From assembly GCA_905213895.1 (NCBI GenBank), contig CAJMKE010000005.1, positions 70,970 to 134,969 of the forward strand: a DNA stretch of 64,000 nt, read 5' to 3'. A model generated the notes under the pieces. The model saw nothing but the letters and a program-made list of their open reading frames with translations. It was not told the DNA's origin and made no database searches. Made by a program: the position numbers and the translations under genes. The stretch comes from an uncultured Alistipes sp. (GTDB taxonomy: Bacteria; Bacteroidota; Bacteroidia; Bacteroidales; Rikenellaceae). Below are positions 1 through 8,819 of the stretch, piece by piece (position 1 is the stretch's first letter; each line of letters opens with the position of its first letter).

Positions 1-1331
1 GAACGTTCCGCGCCGCCGAAATCCATTGCGTTCTCCGCGCTGTCGCCTGACTCGATGTATTCGAACTCGTCGTCCATGCTGCCGCCGACCGCCGACGGAA
101 TGTCGAAATCGTCATCAGCCGCCGCATTTCCGAATCCCGCGCTCGGATAGGACGAAGCGGGTGTCCGCACTGTCGAGCCGACTGCCGAACCGATTGAAAA
201 TTCGTCTGCCGTAACGTCTTTCAGAAACGGATTGTAGTTCTCGCGTGTGGTCGCGCGCGGTTCGTCGTAGACTATGCCGCGGGTGGCTACCGGAATGTCT
301 ATCGCACTCTCGTTGTCGAAATCGAGCATCGGCACCGCTCCCGTCTTGGCGAGCGTTTCGCGTACTGCGGCGTTGAGTATCTGCCATACCGCCTCGACGT
401 CGGCGAATTTGACTTCGGTCTTCTTGGCGTGGACATTGACATCGACCCGCTCGGCATCGACCGTCAGATAGATGAAGAACGACGGCGTCGCCCCGTCGGG
501 AATGAGTTTCTCGTAAGCCTTCACGACCGCCTTGTTGAGGTACGGCGAGCGGAAGTAACGACCGTTCACGAACATGTACTGTTCACCTCCGCGCAGTTTG
601 GCTGCCGACGGCTTGCCGACGAATCCCTCGATTTTGGCAATCGTGGTCTCCACTCCGACTTCGAGCAGATTGTTTTTCACCGAGTTGCCCATGACGCCTA
701 CGATGCGTTCCGCCAGATTCGACTGCGGCAGCATGAATATCGGCGAATCGTTGTTGTAAAGATGGAGTTCGACCTCCGGATGACAGAGGGCTACGCGGCG
801 GAACTCGTTCTTTATGCCGGCTGCGAGTTTCGACTCGTTGTTGTCGATGAACTTGCGTCGTGCCGGCGTATTGTAGAAGATGTTGCGCACCAGAAACTGC
901 GAACCGACCGGAGTCGCTGTCGGCGTCTGCGACACGAACTCTCCGCCGTTCACAACAGTCTGCGTGCCTACCTCGGCATCCGCCTGACGTGTGAGCAACT
1001 CGACCTGCGACACCGCGGCTATCGACGCCAGTGCCTCGCCTCGGAAACCGAACGTGTGCAGCGCGTAGATGTCGTCCAGAGTCGCTATTTTGCTCGTCGC
1101 ATGGCACTCGAACGCCATGCGGGCGTCGGTCGGCGACATTCCGCAGCCGTCGTCCACGATTTGTATCAGGTCGCGACCTCCGTTGCGGAAATTGACCTTG
1201 ACGCACGACGCTCCGGCGTCGATTGCGTTTTCGAGCATTTCCTTGACTGCTGACGACGGCGACTCGACGACCTCTCCCGCCTTGATTTGGTTGGCGACGA
1301 TTTCGGGAAGTAGTTTTATGCGGTCTGCCAT
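1..1331 (-). CDS. mutL: DNA mismatch repair protein MutL (3' end outside window)
   Basis: Reading the minus strand from the ATG at 1331 gives a GHKL ATPase. The first residues include NQIKAGEVVE, then KEMLENAIDAG (Mg-binding Glu/Asn motif I), then DDGCGM (motif II) and HTFGFRGEALASI (motif III). This is the MutL signature. The protein couples MutS mismatch recognition to downstream repair. The reading frame stays open to base 1, so about 440 residues are visible: the ATPase, the transducer domain and part of the acidic linker. The C-terminal dimerisation domain is outside. The start overlaps the stop of the upstream gene (TAATG), which suggests translational coupling. Oddity: Lys replaces the usual Ala in NQIAAGEV. 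Confidence 0.95.
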   Translation of the reverse strand, partial: MADRIKLLPEIVANQIKAGEVVESPSSAVKEMLENAIDAGASCVKVNFRNGGRDLIQIVDDGCGMSPTDARMAFECHATSKIATLDDIYALHTFGFRGEALASIAAVSQVELLTRQADAEVGTQTVVNGGEFVSQTPTATPVGSQFLVRNIFYNTPARRKFIDNNESKLAAGIKNEFRRVALCHPEVELHLYNNDSPIFMLPQSNLAERIVGVMGNSVKNNLLEVGVETTIAKIEGFVGKPSAAKLRGGEQYMFVNGRYFRSPYLNKAVVKAYEKLIPDGATPSFFIYLTVDAERVDVNVHAKKTEVKFADVEAVWQILNAAVRETLAKTGAVPMLDFDNESAIDIPVATRGIVYDEPRATTRENYNPFLKDVTADEFSIGSAVGSTVRTPASSYPSAGFGNAAADDDFDIPSAVGGSMDDEFEYIESGDSAENAMDFGGAER

Positions 1332-1735
1332 TATTCCTCCTTGTAGTCGTTAGGTACGACGGTTATAGGTGCGTATGGGTCGAACTCCTCCGCCTGCGTC
1401 TGCTCCGTCTTTTCTGGCGTCGATTTGGCTGTCGCGAAGGCATCGACTATGCGAGGGTAGAGCAGGTAGACGAATGCGAGCAGAAGCGCGACACCGGCGA
1501 TGATGACTATCGGCGACGTGCTGCGTCGTTCGGTCTGCTGTGCCCTCCGTGCGGCACGCGCTTCGCGCTGGGTGCGGATGTATTGTCCGACCTCGTACTC
1601 TTTCCCGCTGTCCGCCGAACTCTCGCCGCACAGTTCGCGGCGACGCCGGTCGCGCCGCTCCTTTTCGGGGTCGAAATAGCGCGGTGCGTACTGGAAGTCG
1701 TTCGCCTTGCGTTTGTATGGAGTGAACCAACCCAT
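1331..1735 (-). CDS. small single-pass membrane protein, unknown function
   Basis: 134 aa, not recognised. The N-terminal half is very basic and arginine-rich (about residues 24-72). One hydrophobic segment at about 75-96 (VIIAGVALLLAFVYLL) should span the membrane. A short acidic tail ends in NDYKEE. The charge pattern predicts a cytoplasmic N-terminus and a periplasmic tail. It lies between dnaJ (15 bp away) and mutL (one-base overlap) and is probably cotranscribed with both. Another frame over the same bases is also open, but this frame has the sensible membrane segment and the coupled stop. Confidence 0.75.
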   Translation of the reverse strand: MGWFTPYKRKANDFQYAPRYFDPEKERRDRRRRELCGESSADSGKEYEVGQYIRTQREARAARRAQQTERRSTSPIVIIAGVALLLAFVYLLYPRIVDAFATAKSTPEKTEQTQAEEFDPYAPITVVPNDYKEE

Positions 1736-1750
1736 GTTCGATAACGTTTT

Positions 1751-2914
1751 TTATCTGAAAAAGTTTTTCATCCGTTCGAAGATATTCTGATTCTCGACCT
1801 TCTCGGCACGCTTGAAATCAGGCATCGACGAGAGTTGCTCGACGAGTTTTTTCTCCTCCGAATTGAGCGATGTCGGAATCGTGATATCGACGACGATAAG
1901 TATGTCGCCGCGACCGTAGCCGTTCACCGACGGCAGTCCCTTGCCGCGCAGACGCAATACCTTGCCGGCATGCGTTCCGGCTGCGATTTTGATTTTCGCC
2001 TTGCCCTCGATGGTCGGCACCTCGACTTCGCCGCCGAGCATCGCCATCGTTACGGTGATGTTGAGATTGTGTATCAGGTCGTCGCCGTCGCGCATCAGTT
2101 GAGGATTGCGCTCCTCCTCGATTACGACGAGCAGGTCGCCGTTCACTCCGCCGTGGCGCGCGGCATTGCCCTTGCCCGATACGGTGAGCGCCATTCCCTC
2201 GCCGACGCCGGCAGGAATGTTGATTTCGATGATTTCGCTGCCCTTGACTATGCCTTCGCCGCCGCACTTGTCGCACTTGTCGGTGATGATTTTGCCCTCG
2301 CCGCCGCATGTCGGACATACGCCCTGGGTCTGCATGCGACCGAAGAACGTGTTTTCGACGCGGGTTACCACACCTGTTCCGTTGCAGGTCGAACATGTCG
2401 TGTAGGACGACGAATCCTTCGCTCCCGAACCGCCGCACTTGTCGCAGACGACGTATTTGTTCACTTTCAGTTTCTTCGTCGTTCCGTTGGCGATGTCCGC
2501 GAGCGTCAGTTTCACCTTGACGCGGATGTCCGAACCGCGGTTCACATGGCGTCCGCCCGAGGAGCGTCCGCCGCCGAATCCTCCGAAATGTCCGCCGAAT
2601 ATGTCGCCGAACTGCGAGAAGATGTCCTCCATCGAGAATCCTCCCGCGCCGCCGAATCCGCCGAAACCGCCTCCGGCTGCTCCGCCGTTCATGCCGGCGT
2701 GTCCGAACTGGTCGTAGCGCGCGCGCTTGTCGGGATTCGACAATACGTCGTAAGCCTCCGCCGCCTCCTTGAATTTCTCTTCGGCTTCCTTATCGCCCGG
2801 GTTCTTGTCCGGATGATACTTGATGGCGGCCTTGCGGTACGCCTTCTTTATTTCGTCGGCGTTGGCGTTCTTCTCGACGCCCAACACCTCGTAGTAGTCT
2901 CTTTTCTCTGCCAT
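1751..2914 (-). CDS. dnaJ: chaperone protein DnaJ
   Basis: 387 aa Hsp40 co-chaperone that stimulates DnaK ATPase and delivers unfolded clients. The J domain (residues 1-70) has the HPD motif at 34-36. A Gly/Phe-rich linker follows (about 75-125), then four CxxCxGxG zinc motifs (CDKCGGSG, CSTCNGTG, CPTCGGEG, CDKCGGEG) and the C-terminal substrate-binding domains. An in-frame Met six codons upstream (2932) lies inside grpE. The ATG at 2914 (MAEKRDYYE) is chosen because it fits the family and sits four bases after the grpE stop, which implies a grpE-dnaJ operon. Confidence 0.97.
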   Translation of the reverse strand: MAEKRDYYEVLGVEKNANADEIKKAYRKAAIKYHPDKNPGDKEAEEKFKEAAEAYDVLSNPDKRARYDQFGHAGMNGGAAGGGFGGFGGAGGFSMEDIFSQFGDIFGGHFGGFGGGRSSGGRHVNRGSDIRVKVKLTLADIANGTTKKLKVNKYVVCDKCGGSGAKDSSSYTTCSTCNGTGVVTRVENTFFGRMQTQGVCPTCGGEGKIITDKCDKCGGEGIVKGSEIIEINIPAGVGEGMALTVSGKGNAARHGGVNGDLLVVIEEERNPQLMRDGDDLIHNLNITVTMAMLGGEVEVPTIEGKAKIKIAAGTHAGKVLRLRGKGLPSVNGYGRGDILIVVDITIPTSLNSEEKKLVEQLSSMPDFKRAEKVENQNIFERMKNFFR

Positions 2915-2918
2915 GGCT

Positions 2919-3539
2919 CTATTCTCCCACAACTACTTTCGCAAAACGCAGCACCTTGTCTCCGAGCATGTAGCCGCGTTGTACGACATCGATTACCTTA
3001 CCTTTCTTCTCCTCTCCTGCGGCGAATTTCGCTACCGCTTCGTGCAAATCGGGGTCGAAATCCGCTCCGACAGCCTCGATTTCGGTAACGTTCTTCTGAC
3101 GCAGCGTGTCGATGAATTTCTGCATCACGAGTTTCTCTCCCTCGCGCAGCGCGTTGATGTCATCGCTCTTTTCTGATGCCTCGACGGCGCGCATCACGTC
3201 GTCCAGAACGGGCAGCATCGCTTTCAGAACGTCGCTGCCGCCGCTCTGTATCAAATCCATCTTCTCGCGCAGGGTGCGTTTGCGGAAATTGTCGAACTCC
3301 GCCTGCAAGCGGATGTATTTGTCGCGCCATACCTCGGCTTCGTTGTCCGCGGATTTTTCGGCAGCCCCCTCCGCCGGCTTTTCCGCATCCGCTTCGGCGT
3401 CTGCCACGTTGTCAGATGCGCCGTCCGCCGCTCCTGCCATATTGTCATGCGCCGCGCCTTCGCCCGACGGCTGCCCTTCGCCGCCCGCTAACTCCTCGTC
3501 GCATTTAACGTCCTGATTGTAAGTGTTCTCTTTTTTCAT
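2919..3539 (-). CDS. grpE: nucleotide exchange factor GrpE
   Basis: 206 aa. The first 65 residues are an acidic, alanine-rich low-complexity tail. A long helix follows (VWRDKYIRLQAEFDNFRKRT), then the beta-wing domain typical of GrpE, ending RGYMLGDKVLRFAKVVV. GrpE releases ADP from DnaK. It is immediately upstream of dnaJ, the usual heat-shock pairing. No CIRCE element or clear TAnnTTTG promoter was found in the 72 bp between this gene and lptD. Confidence 0.95.
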   Translation of the reverse strand: MKKENTYNQDVKCDEELAGGEGQPSGEGAAHDNMAGAADGASDNVADAEADAEKPAEGAAEKSADNEAEVWRDKYIRLQAEFDNFRKRTLREKMDLIQSGGSDVLKAMLPVLDDVMRAVEASEKSDDINALREGEKLVMQKFIDTLRQKNVTEIEAVGADFDPDLHEAVAKFAAGEEKKGKVIDVVQRGYMLGDKVLRFAKVVVGE

Positions 3540-3611
3540 ATCTGTTTTTTGTATTATCTTCTTTTATATAGTTGCGCAAAACCTGTACCGAATTGCGGAT
3601 ATGCCGCCGGG

Positions 3612-6485
3612 TTAGAACAGGTTGTCGTACATCGACTGGCTCTTGTCGTATTTCAGGTCGGCGAGCGACGATGCCTTTACTCCGATATTGAAACTCCAAC
3701 TGCGGTGCGTGCCGAACGGAATCCACACGAACGACATCTGCCAGCAGTGCAGGTCGCGGGTAATTGATATGGATGTCGTCGTCATCTTCTTGTTCTGTAT
3801 GTCGAAACCGGTCGTAACGGAGATACCCGTTTTCGGCGTGATATTGACACTGCCGTTGATGCCTATGGTCTGCGTAACGTTCTTGCGGTAACCCGTGGTT
3901 CCGTTGTTCACGTACTGTATGCCGTAACTGATTACGTAGTTGAAACCGAGGTTCCACGGTATCGAGAAGTCGTAGTATCCTGCCGCCATATAACGTCGTC
4001 GCAATACGGGGTCCATCAGTCCGTAAGGGTCGGAGTAAGGGTTGAAGTACTCCGGCGGAATGGTGTTGATGTCGTTGATTGCCGATTGCGACTTGTTCTG
4101 ACGCGACTTGAACGTGTAGCCGAAACTCCAACCGGTATTGACGATACGACCCGGCAGTCCGCGGCGAATCATCAGTTTGTTGTAGCGCACGCCCTGCGGT
4201 GAAACCTCGTAAGGGTCGAGCGTTGCCGAAAGGTTGATTCCGAAATTGCCGTAAATGGTGGTACGGAACGAAATAGGCAGGTTGGACAGCCGCATCGAGT
4301 CGGCGAGGAAGTTGTACGAACCGCTGATTTTCAACTCGTCGATGAGTTTTATCTTCTTGACGCCCGACGAGTCGCGCTTGCTCAACACCTTCATTTCGAG
4401 TGTCTGTGCGAGCGAGAACGTGAGCGATGCGCTCTGTCCCGAACCCGGTACTCCGTAGGCGTTGTCGGCGTAAGGAGAGTAGACGTTGTAGCCTCCGAGC
4501 GAGTCCGCCTGGACGGTCTTGTAGAATCCGTATTTCTGCTTGCCGAAATTAGGCGCGTATGCGAAGCCGATGGACGGCGCGATGGTATGGCGGATTGCCT
4601 GCACCTTGCTGGTCTTCTTCTTGAACTGCCACATTCCGTAGATTGTGGTACTCATGTTTATCGACGCGCTGTAATTGTAGATTCGGTAGAATCCGTACTC
4701 GGGGTCGAGTTTCTCTATCTGGTTCGTTTCGGGATTCCACTCCTGCATCTGCCGCTTGAAATACCAGCGTTCGGTGTAGTTGAACTGCGGCGTGATGTTG
4801 ATGTAGTTGAACAGCGAGAATTGCGCCGATACGGGCAGCGTATGCTCGATACCGTTGCGCATGTTTTTCAACGTCTCCTTGGTGAAGAGTTTGTCTTCGG
4901 TCGCCGTTACCGAGTTCGTCAGTTTTCCGGTGTAGGTGAACGAAATCTTCTCGTACCAACGCTGCTTGCCGACCGCCTCCTTGCGCTTGAACGGATATAC
5001 TCGGGCGACATTGAATACGAATGTCGGCAGCGTCAGGGAGATTGCGCGGGTCTGCGAGTTCTGCGACACAACCATGTTCATCGAGAGCGAGAACGGCGTT
5101 CCCGCCCAACTCTTGGAGTAGGATATCGACGAGTTGGTCTGCGTCGAGAGAATGTCGTTGAGCGTCGTCGCCGAATATTTGCTGTAACCGCTCGACGAGA
5201 GGTTCACCGATGCCGAGAATGTCGAACCGGGGTTAGCCTTCGGGTCTTGCGAGTGCGTCCACATGAACTTGAAGTTGTTCTGCTTTATGTAGTCCGGCTC
5301 GCCCTTGTCGCCCGTCTTGACGCTCGAAAAGTCGAACGTGAAGTTGCCCGAGAACTTGTAGCGTTTGTTGTATCGCGACGATGCCGACACCTCCCACGAA
5401 CCGAGCGTATAGATGCCGCCCTGCACCGCGAGGTCCATGTGCTGTCCGAGTATGAAATAGTATCCCAGTCCGCGCAGGAAGAATCCACGCGCGCCGTCCT
5501 CGCCGTAGGACGGCATCAGCAGTCCCGATTTCGGACCGAGATTAATCGGGAAGAAGCCCTCTGGGATGCCGAGGAAATAGATAGGCACATCCTCCATGAC
5601 GAGATACGCCGGTCCGGTGATTATCTTTTTGCCAGGAATCACCTTCGCCTTGGTCATAGCCAGATAGAAGTGCGGATGGTCGGTCTGGTCGCAGGTCGTG
5701 TATTTTCCCGACTGGATATTGACCGTGTTGTCCTCCATCTTCTTGATTTTGCCGCCGACGAGCCAGCCGTCACCCTCCTGCGTGGCGACGCCCTGAATCA
5801 ACGCCTTCTTTGAACCGAAATTGTAGGTTATGGTGTCCATCGTGTACGACGAGCCGCCGTCGGTGAATACGGGATGGGTGTTCACCGCCTTGCCGTCCAC
5901 CGAATCGGGCTTTCCGTAGGCGTAGACCTCCTTGGTCTCCATGTCTATCTGCATGAAATCCGCCTGCAACGACTTGTCTTCGTACTTTACGTCGCCCTTG
6001 TTGTAGATGTAGACTTTTTTGTTGATGACGTCGTAGACGAGCGAGTCGGAGTTCTTGCCGTCGATGATTTGGTCGAGCCCGCCGCCGCTTTTGCGCCTTA
6101 CAGTGTCCCGAACCGGCAGCGAGGTCGAATCTGCGGCGTTTACAGCCGTCGAATCCTGCGGCATCGTGAAACGCAGCGAATCCGCAGCGAGCGAATCGCC
6201 GACCGGCTTCTGCAATGTGGTCTTTTCGCTCGCAGCATCCGCCCGACGGCGCGCACGTCTGTTCTCGCGGATGGCGCGTACCGACGACGTATCGGGTTTC
6301 TGCGCAGTCGCAGCAGCCGTATCCTGCGCGGCGAAACGGTCGGTCGGAATGTTGTCGGCAAGACGTTTCGGCGAGGCTACGCCGAATACCATCTGTGCGA
6401 CGGCAATCGCAATCAACGTGGAAAGGATGTATTTTAACCTAAAATGTTTCAAAAACTCAATAATTTTTCGTACCTTTGCCGACAC
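3612..6485 (-). CDS. lptD: LPS-assembly outer-membrane protein, LptD-like
   Basis: About 957 aa. An N-terminal hydrophobic signal or anchor (YILSTLIAIAVAQMVFG) is followed by a Ser/Thr/Arg-rich linker and an OstA/LptA-like jelly-roll (about residues 135-300; SDSLVYDVINKKVYIYNKGD, YTTCDQTDHPHFYL). The long remainder is rich in alternating aromatic beta-strands and should be the barrel. LptD inserts lipopolysaccharide into the outer leaflet. The reported start (6485) is a GTG that lies upstream of the divergent promoter box; a TTG at 6452 (MKHFRLKYILS) would give a cleaner signal peptide. Its divergent neighbours also act in the envelope. Confidence 0.85.
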   Translation of the reverse strand: MSAKVRKIIEFLKHFRLKYILSTLIAIAVAQMVFGVASPKRLADNIPTDRFAAQDTAAATAQKPDTSSVRAIRENRRARRRADAASEKTTLQKPVGDSLAADSLRFTMPQDSTAVNAADSTSLPVRDTVRRKSGGGLDQIIDGKNSDSLVYDVINKKVYIYNKGDVKYEDKSLQADFMQIDMETKEVYAYGKPDSVDGKAVNTHPVFTDGGSSYTMDTITYNFGSKKALIQGVATQEGDGWLVGGKIKKMEDNTVNIQSGKYTTCDQTDHPHFYLAMTKAKVIPGKKIITGPAYLVMEDVPIYFLGIPEGFFPINLGPKSGLLMPSYGEDGARGFFLRGLGYYFILGQHMDLAVQGGIYTLGSWEVSASSRYNKRYKFSGNFTFDFSSVKTGDKGEPDYIKQNNFKFMWTHSQDPKANPGSTFSASVNLSSSGYSKYSATTLNDILSTQTNSSISYSKSWAGTPFSLSMNMVVSQNSQTRAISLTLPTFVFNVARVYPFKRKEAVGKQRWYEKISFTYTGKLTNSVTATEDKLFTKETLKNMRNGIEHTLPVSAQFSLFNYINITPQFNYTERWYFKRQMQEWNPETNQIEKLDPEYGFYRIYNYSASINMSTTIYGMWQFKKKTSKVQAIRHTIAPSIGFAYAPNFGKQKYGFYKTVQADSLGGYNVYSPYADNAYGVPGSGQSASLTFSLAQTLEMKVLSKRDSSGVKKIKLIDELKISGSYNFLADSMRLSNLPISFRTTIYGNFGINLSATLDPYEVSPQGVRYNKLMIRRGLPGRIVNTGWSFGYTFKSRQNKSQSAINDINTIPPEYFNPYSDPYGLMDPVLRRRYMAAGYYDFSIPWNLGFNYVISYGIQYVNNGTTGYRKNVTQTIGINGSVNITPKTGISVTTGFDIQNKKMTTTSISITRDLHCWQMSFVWIPFGTHRSWSFNIGVKASSLADLKYDKSQSMYDNLF
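6447..6478 (+). promoter_or_regulatory. Bacteroidetes-type promoter for the amidase gene
   Basis: A -33 like TTTC (6447-6450), exactly 20 bases, then TACCTTTG (6471-6478), matching the TTTG-N20-TAnnTTTG pattern. It would start a transcript about 110 bases before the amidase ATG and overlaps the beginning of the divergent lptD gene. Confidence 0.6.
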
Positions 6486-6595
6486 GTCGGCAAAAACGCA
6501 AAAACCTGCACCTGCGTGCGTGTGAGAGCGTTTTTTCAGCGCGTAAAGATAATTAAAAAAGTCTACATATCAAATTTTACGGTTGCTTTGAACCC

Positions 6596-7741
6596 ATGCG
6601 CAGGAGTGTTTTTTATTTGGTCGCGATTCTGTTCCTTGCACTTTCGTCGAACGCTGTTTTCGGTGAAAATGTTGCGCAGGGAGTGCGCGTCGTCGTAATC
6701 GATGCCGGACACGGCGGACCGAAATTCCCCGGAGCGCGCTACAACGGCATCTGCGAGAAGAATATCAACTTGCAGGTTGCGTTGAAGTTGGGTGCGTTGA
6801 TAGAGCGCAATATGCCCGACGTGAAGGTGGTTTACACGCGCAAGGTCGAGAAGCAGTTTTCGTCGGTGCTGACCGACGATTTGCAGGCTCGTGCCGACAT
6901 CGCCAACAAGGCTGACGGCGACCTGTTCATATCGATTCACTCCAATGCCGCCCGCGATTCGAGGGTGCGCGGCGTCGAGACACTGATTATGGGCGAAAGT
7001 CCTATGGAGACGCGTGTGAACGAGAATATCCTGTTCGCCAACAACAAGGAGGAGTTCCTCGACATGTCCGACCAGAAGACCGCCGCAATCGTGAGGGCGT
7101 ATATCCAAAACCTGCAATTCACCTACGGCGAGTACAGCGAGATGATGGCGCGCCTGGTGCAGAAACACTACGTCAAACTGGGCAAGGTCAATCGCGGCGT
7201 GCGCAAACAGCCTTTGAAGGTGCTGTATGCGACCGATATGCCGAGTGTGCTGACGGAGATAGGGTTCATGTCCAATCCGCAGGAACTGAAATACATTACG
7301 TCCGAAAAGGGGCAGAACGAAATCGCCGCCGCACTGTTCGGAGCCGTGAAAGAGTATGCCGAATATGTCCGCAAATCTCTGCTGGTGGATTCGTCGTCCG
7401 AAACCGCCCGACCTGCATCCGAAACTGTCCCGCAGGACTCTGACGCGGAGCGGAAGACAGAGGGTAAACCTGCTGAAAAACCGCAGATAGTCGGCGGCAG
7501 GACGTATTCGATTCAGATAATGGCGAGTGCCGACAGATTGAAAACGAGCGATGCGCGATTCGGTGCATACCGAAATAAGGTGAAGGAATATCGCGCCGGA
7601 GGCAGATTCCCGTACAAATATTGCGTGGGCGAATATGCCGACCGAGCGGCGGCTCAGGCGGAGTTGAAGACGGTGCGTCAGAAATTCTCCACGGCATTCG
7701 TCGTGGCGGTCGAGAACGGCGCGATAGTTACAGGAAAATAA
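6596..7741 (+). CDS. N-acetylmuramoyl-L-alanine amidase with SPOR domain
   Basis: 381 aa exported murein hydrolase that cuts the amide between MurNAc and the stem peptide. After a signal peptide (1-23) comes an Amidase_3 domain with the expected zinc and catalytic residues: H39 (DAGHGG), E54 (ICEKN), H115 (SIHSN) and E221 (TEIGF). A Ser/Glu/Lys-rich linker leads to a C-terminal SPOR domain (about 304-377, YSIQIMAS), which binds denuded septal glycan. This suggests a role in daughter-cell separation, as for AmiC. It is 21 bp upstream of the MCE gene, and the two are probably cotranscribed. Confidence 0.92.
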   Translation: MRRSVFYLVAILFLALSSNAVFGENVAQGVRVVVIDAGHGGPKFPGARYNGICEKNINLQVALKLGALIERNMPDVKVVYTRKVEKQFSSVLTDDLQARADIANKADGDLFISIHSNAARDSRVRGVETLIMGESPMETRVNENILFANNKEEFLDMSDQKTAAIVRAYIQNLQFTYGEYSEMMARLVQKHYVKLGKVNRGVRKQPLKVLYATDMPSVLTEIGFMSNPQELKYITSEKGQNEIAAALFGAVKEYAEYVRKSLLVDSSSETARPASETVPQDSDAERKTEGKPAEKPQIVGGRTYSIQIMASADRLKTSDARFGAYRNKVKEYRAGGRFPYKYCVGEYADRAAAQAELKTVRQKFSTAFVVAVENGAIVTGK

Positions 7742-7762
7742 AACAAACGAAACATAGTCGAA

Positions 7763-8761
7763 ATGAAAAAAGAGGTTAAAATCGGAATTTATGCGATAGT
7801 CATACTGTTGTGCGCATGGGCGGGTATCCGTTTCCTGAGCGGAGTGGATGTATTCGGTCGCCATGCGGTCTACTATGCGCGCTACGAGCAGGTGAACGGA
7901 GTGCAGAATGCCGCCGCCGTGATGATTCGCGGCGTCAAAATAGGCAAGGTGTCCGAAATCCGCGTTTCGCCCGACGACCCGACGAGCGTCGAAGTCGTAC
8001 TGTCGATTCCGCGCTCGTATCGGCTGCCGGTCGATTCCGAGGCTAAAATATTCAGCACGAGTATCATGGGCAGCAAGGCGATAGAAATCGTACTCGGTTC
8101 GTCGCCGGAGATTCTCGAAAGCGGCTCGAACATCAATTCGGGTTATACGAAGGATTTGATGGCTGTCGCCGATTCGGAACTCGACTATTACAAGGACAAG
8201 ATTACCACGCTCGTCGAGAATTTCAACGCTACGCTGAAAAGTCTCAATGCGCTCGTGGACAACAACAACAAATCCATAACCGAAGCGTTGGCGCACCTCA
8301 ATTCCATCACTGCCAGTCTCGACGGAGCAATCGGCAAGGACAAGCAGCAGTTGGCGGACATCGTGGCGAGCATCGACAAGTTCACCAAGGCTTTGAGCGA
8401 GAACAGCGCGCATATCGACAGCATAATGACGAACGTCGATTCCGTTACGTCGGCTCTCGCGGAGAAGAATGCCGGCGAGTCGCTCGGCGAAAGCCTTGCC
8501 GAACTCAATTCGGTTCTTGCCAAAATCAACGGCGGCGAGGGTACGGTCGGACGCCTGATGTGCGACGAGCAACTCTATGCTAACCTTACTCAGGCTTCGG
8601 CGAATCTTTCGGCTCTGCTTGCCGACTTGAAAGAGCATCCTAAACGCTATGTCCACTTCTCGCTGTTCGGAGCGAAGGACGAGGCGGACAAACAGAACGC
8701 GAAGGCTGCGAAGAAGGAGGCTAAGGCGCAGAAGAAACTCGCCAAATCCGAGAACAAATAG
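7763..8761 (+). CDS. MCE-family (MlaD-like) lipid transport protein
   Basis: 332 aa. One N-terminal membrane anchor (about 8-26) precedes an MCE domain (about 36-115; MIRGVKIGKVSEIRVSPDD) of the MlaD type. A long helical stretch follows (about 135-260) rich in N/S/L heptads, then a Lys/Ala-rich tail. MCE proteins form hexameric rings carrying phospholipids between the membranes with an ABC transporter; the permease and ATPase are not beside it here. The amidase-MCE order recurs in Bacteroidetes from my knowledge of the group. Confidence 0.88.
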   Translation: MKKEVKIGIYAIVILLCAWAGIRFLSGVDVFGRHAVYYARYEQVNGVQNAAAVMIRGVKIGKVSEIRVSPDDPTSVEVVLSIPRSYRLPVDSEAKIFSTSIMGSKAIEIVLGSSPEILESGSNINSGYTKDLMAVADSELDYYKDKITTLVENFNATLKSLNALVDNNNKSITEALAHLNSITASLDGAIGKDKQQLADIVASIDKFTKALSENSAHIDSIMTNVDSVTSALAEKNAGESLGESLAELNSVLAKINGGEGTVGRLMCDEQLYANLTQASANLSALLADLKEHPKRYVHFSLFGAKDEADKQNAKAAKKEAKAQKKLAKSENK

Positions 8762-8784
8762 ACAGACAGATTTATTTCCGCTGC

Positions 8785-8810
8785 CGGCGCGCTTTTGCCG
8801 CGCCGCTTTT
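8785..8810 (+). terminator. weak possible terminator between MCE gene and mutS2
   Basis: GC-only stem CGGCGCG/CGCGCCG with a short loop, followed by only four T. It could attenuate readthrough into mutS2 but lacks a proper U-tract. Confidence 0.35.
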
Positions 8811-8819
8811 ATATGAACT

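Noticed and set aside
6563..8656. 697-codon open frame on the minus strand
   Set aside because: Antisense to the amidase and MCE genes; its sequence is low-complexity in R/H/V and matches no family.
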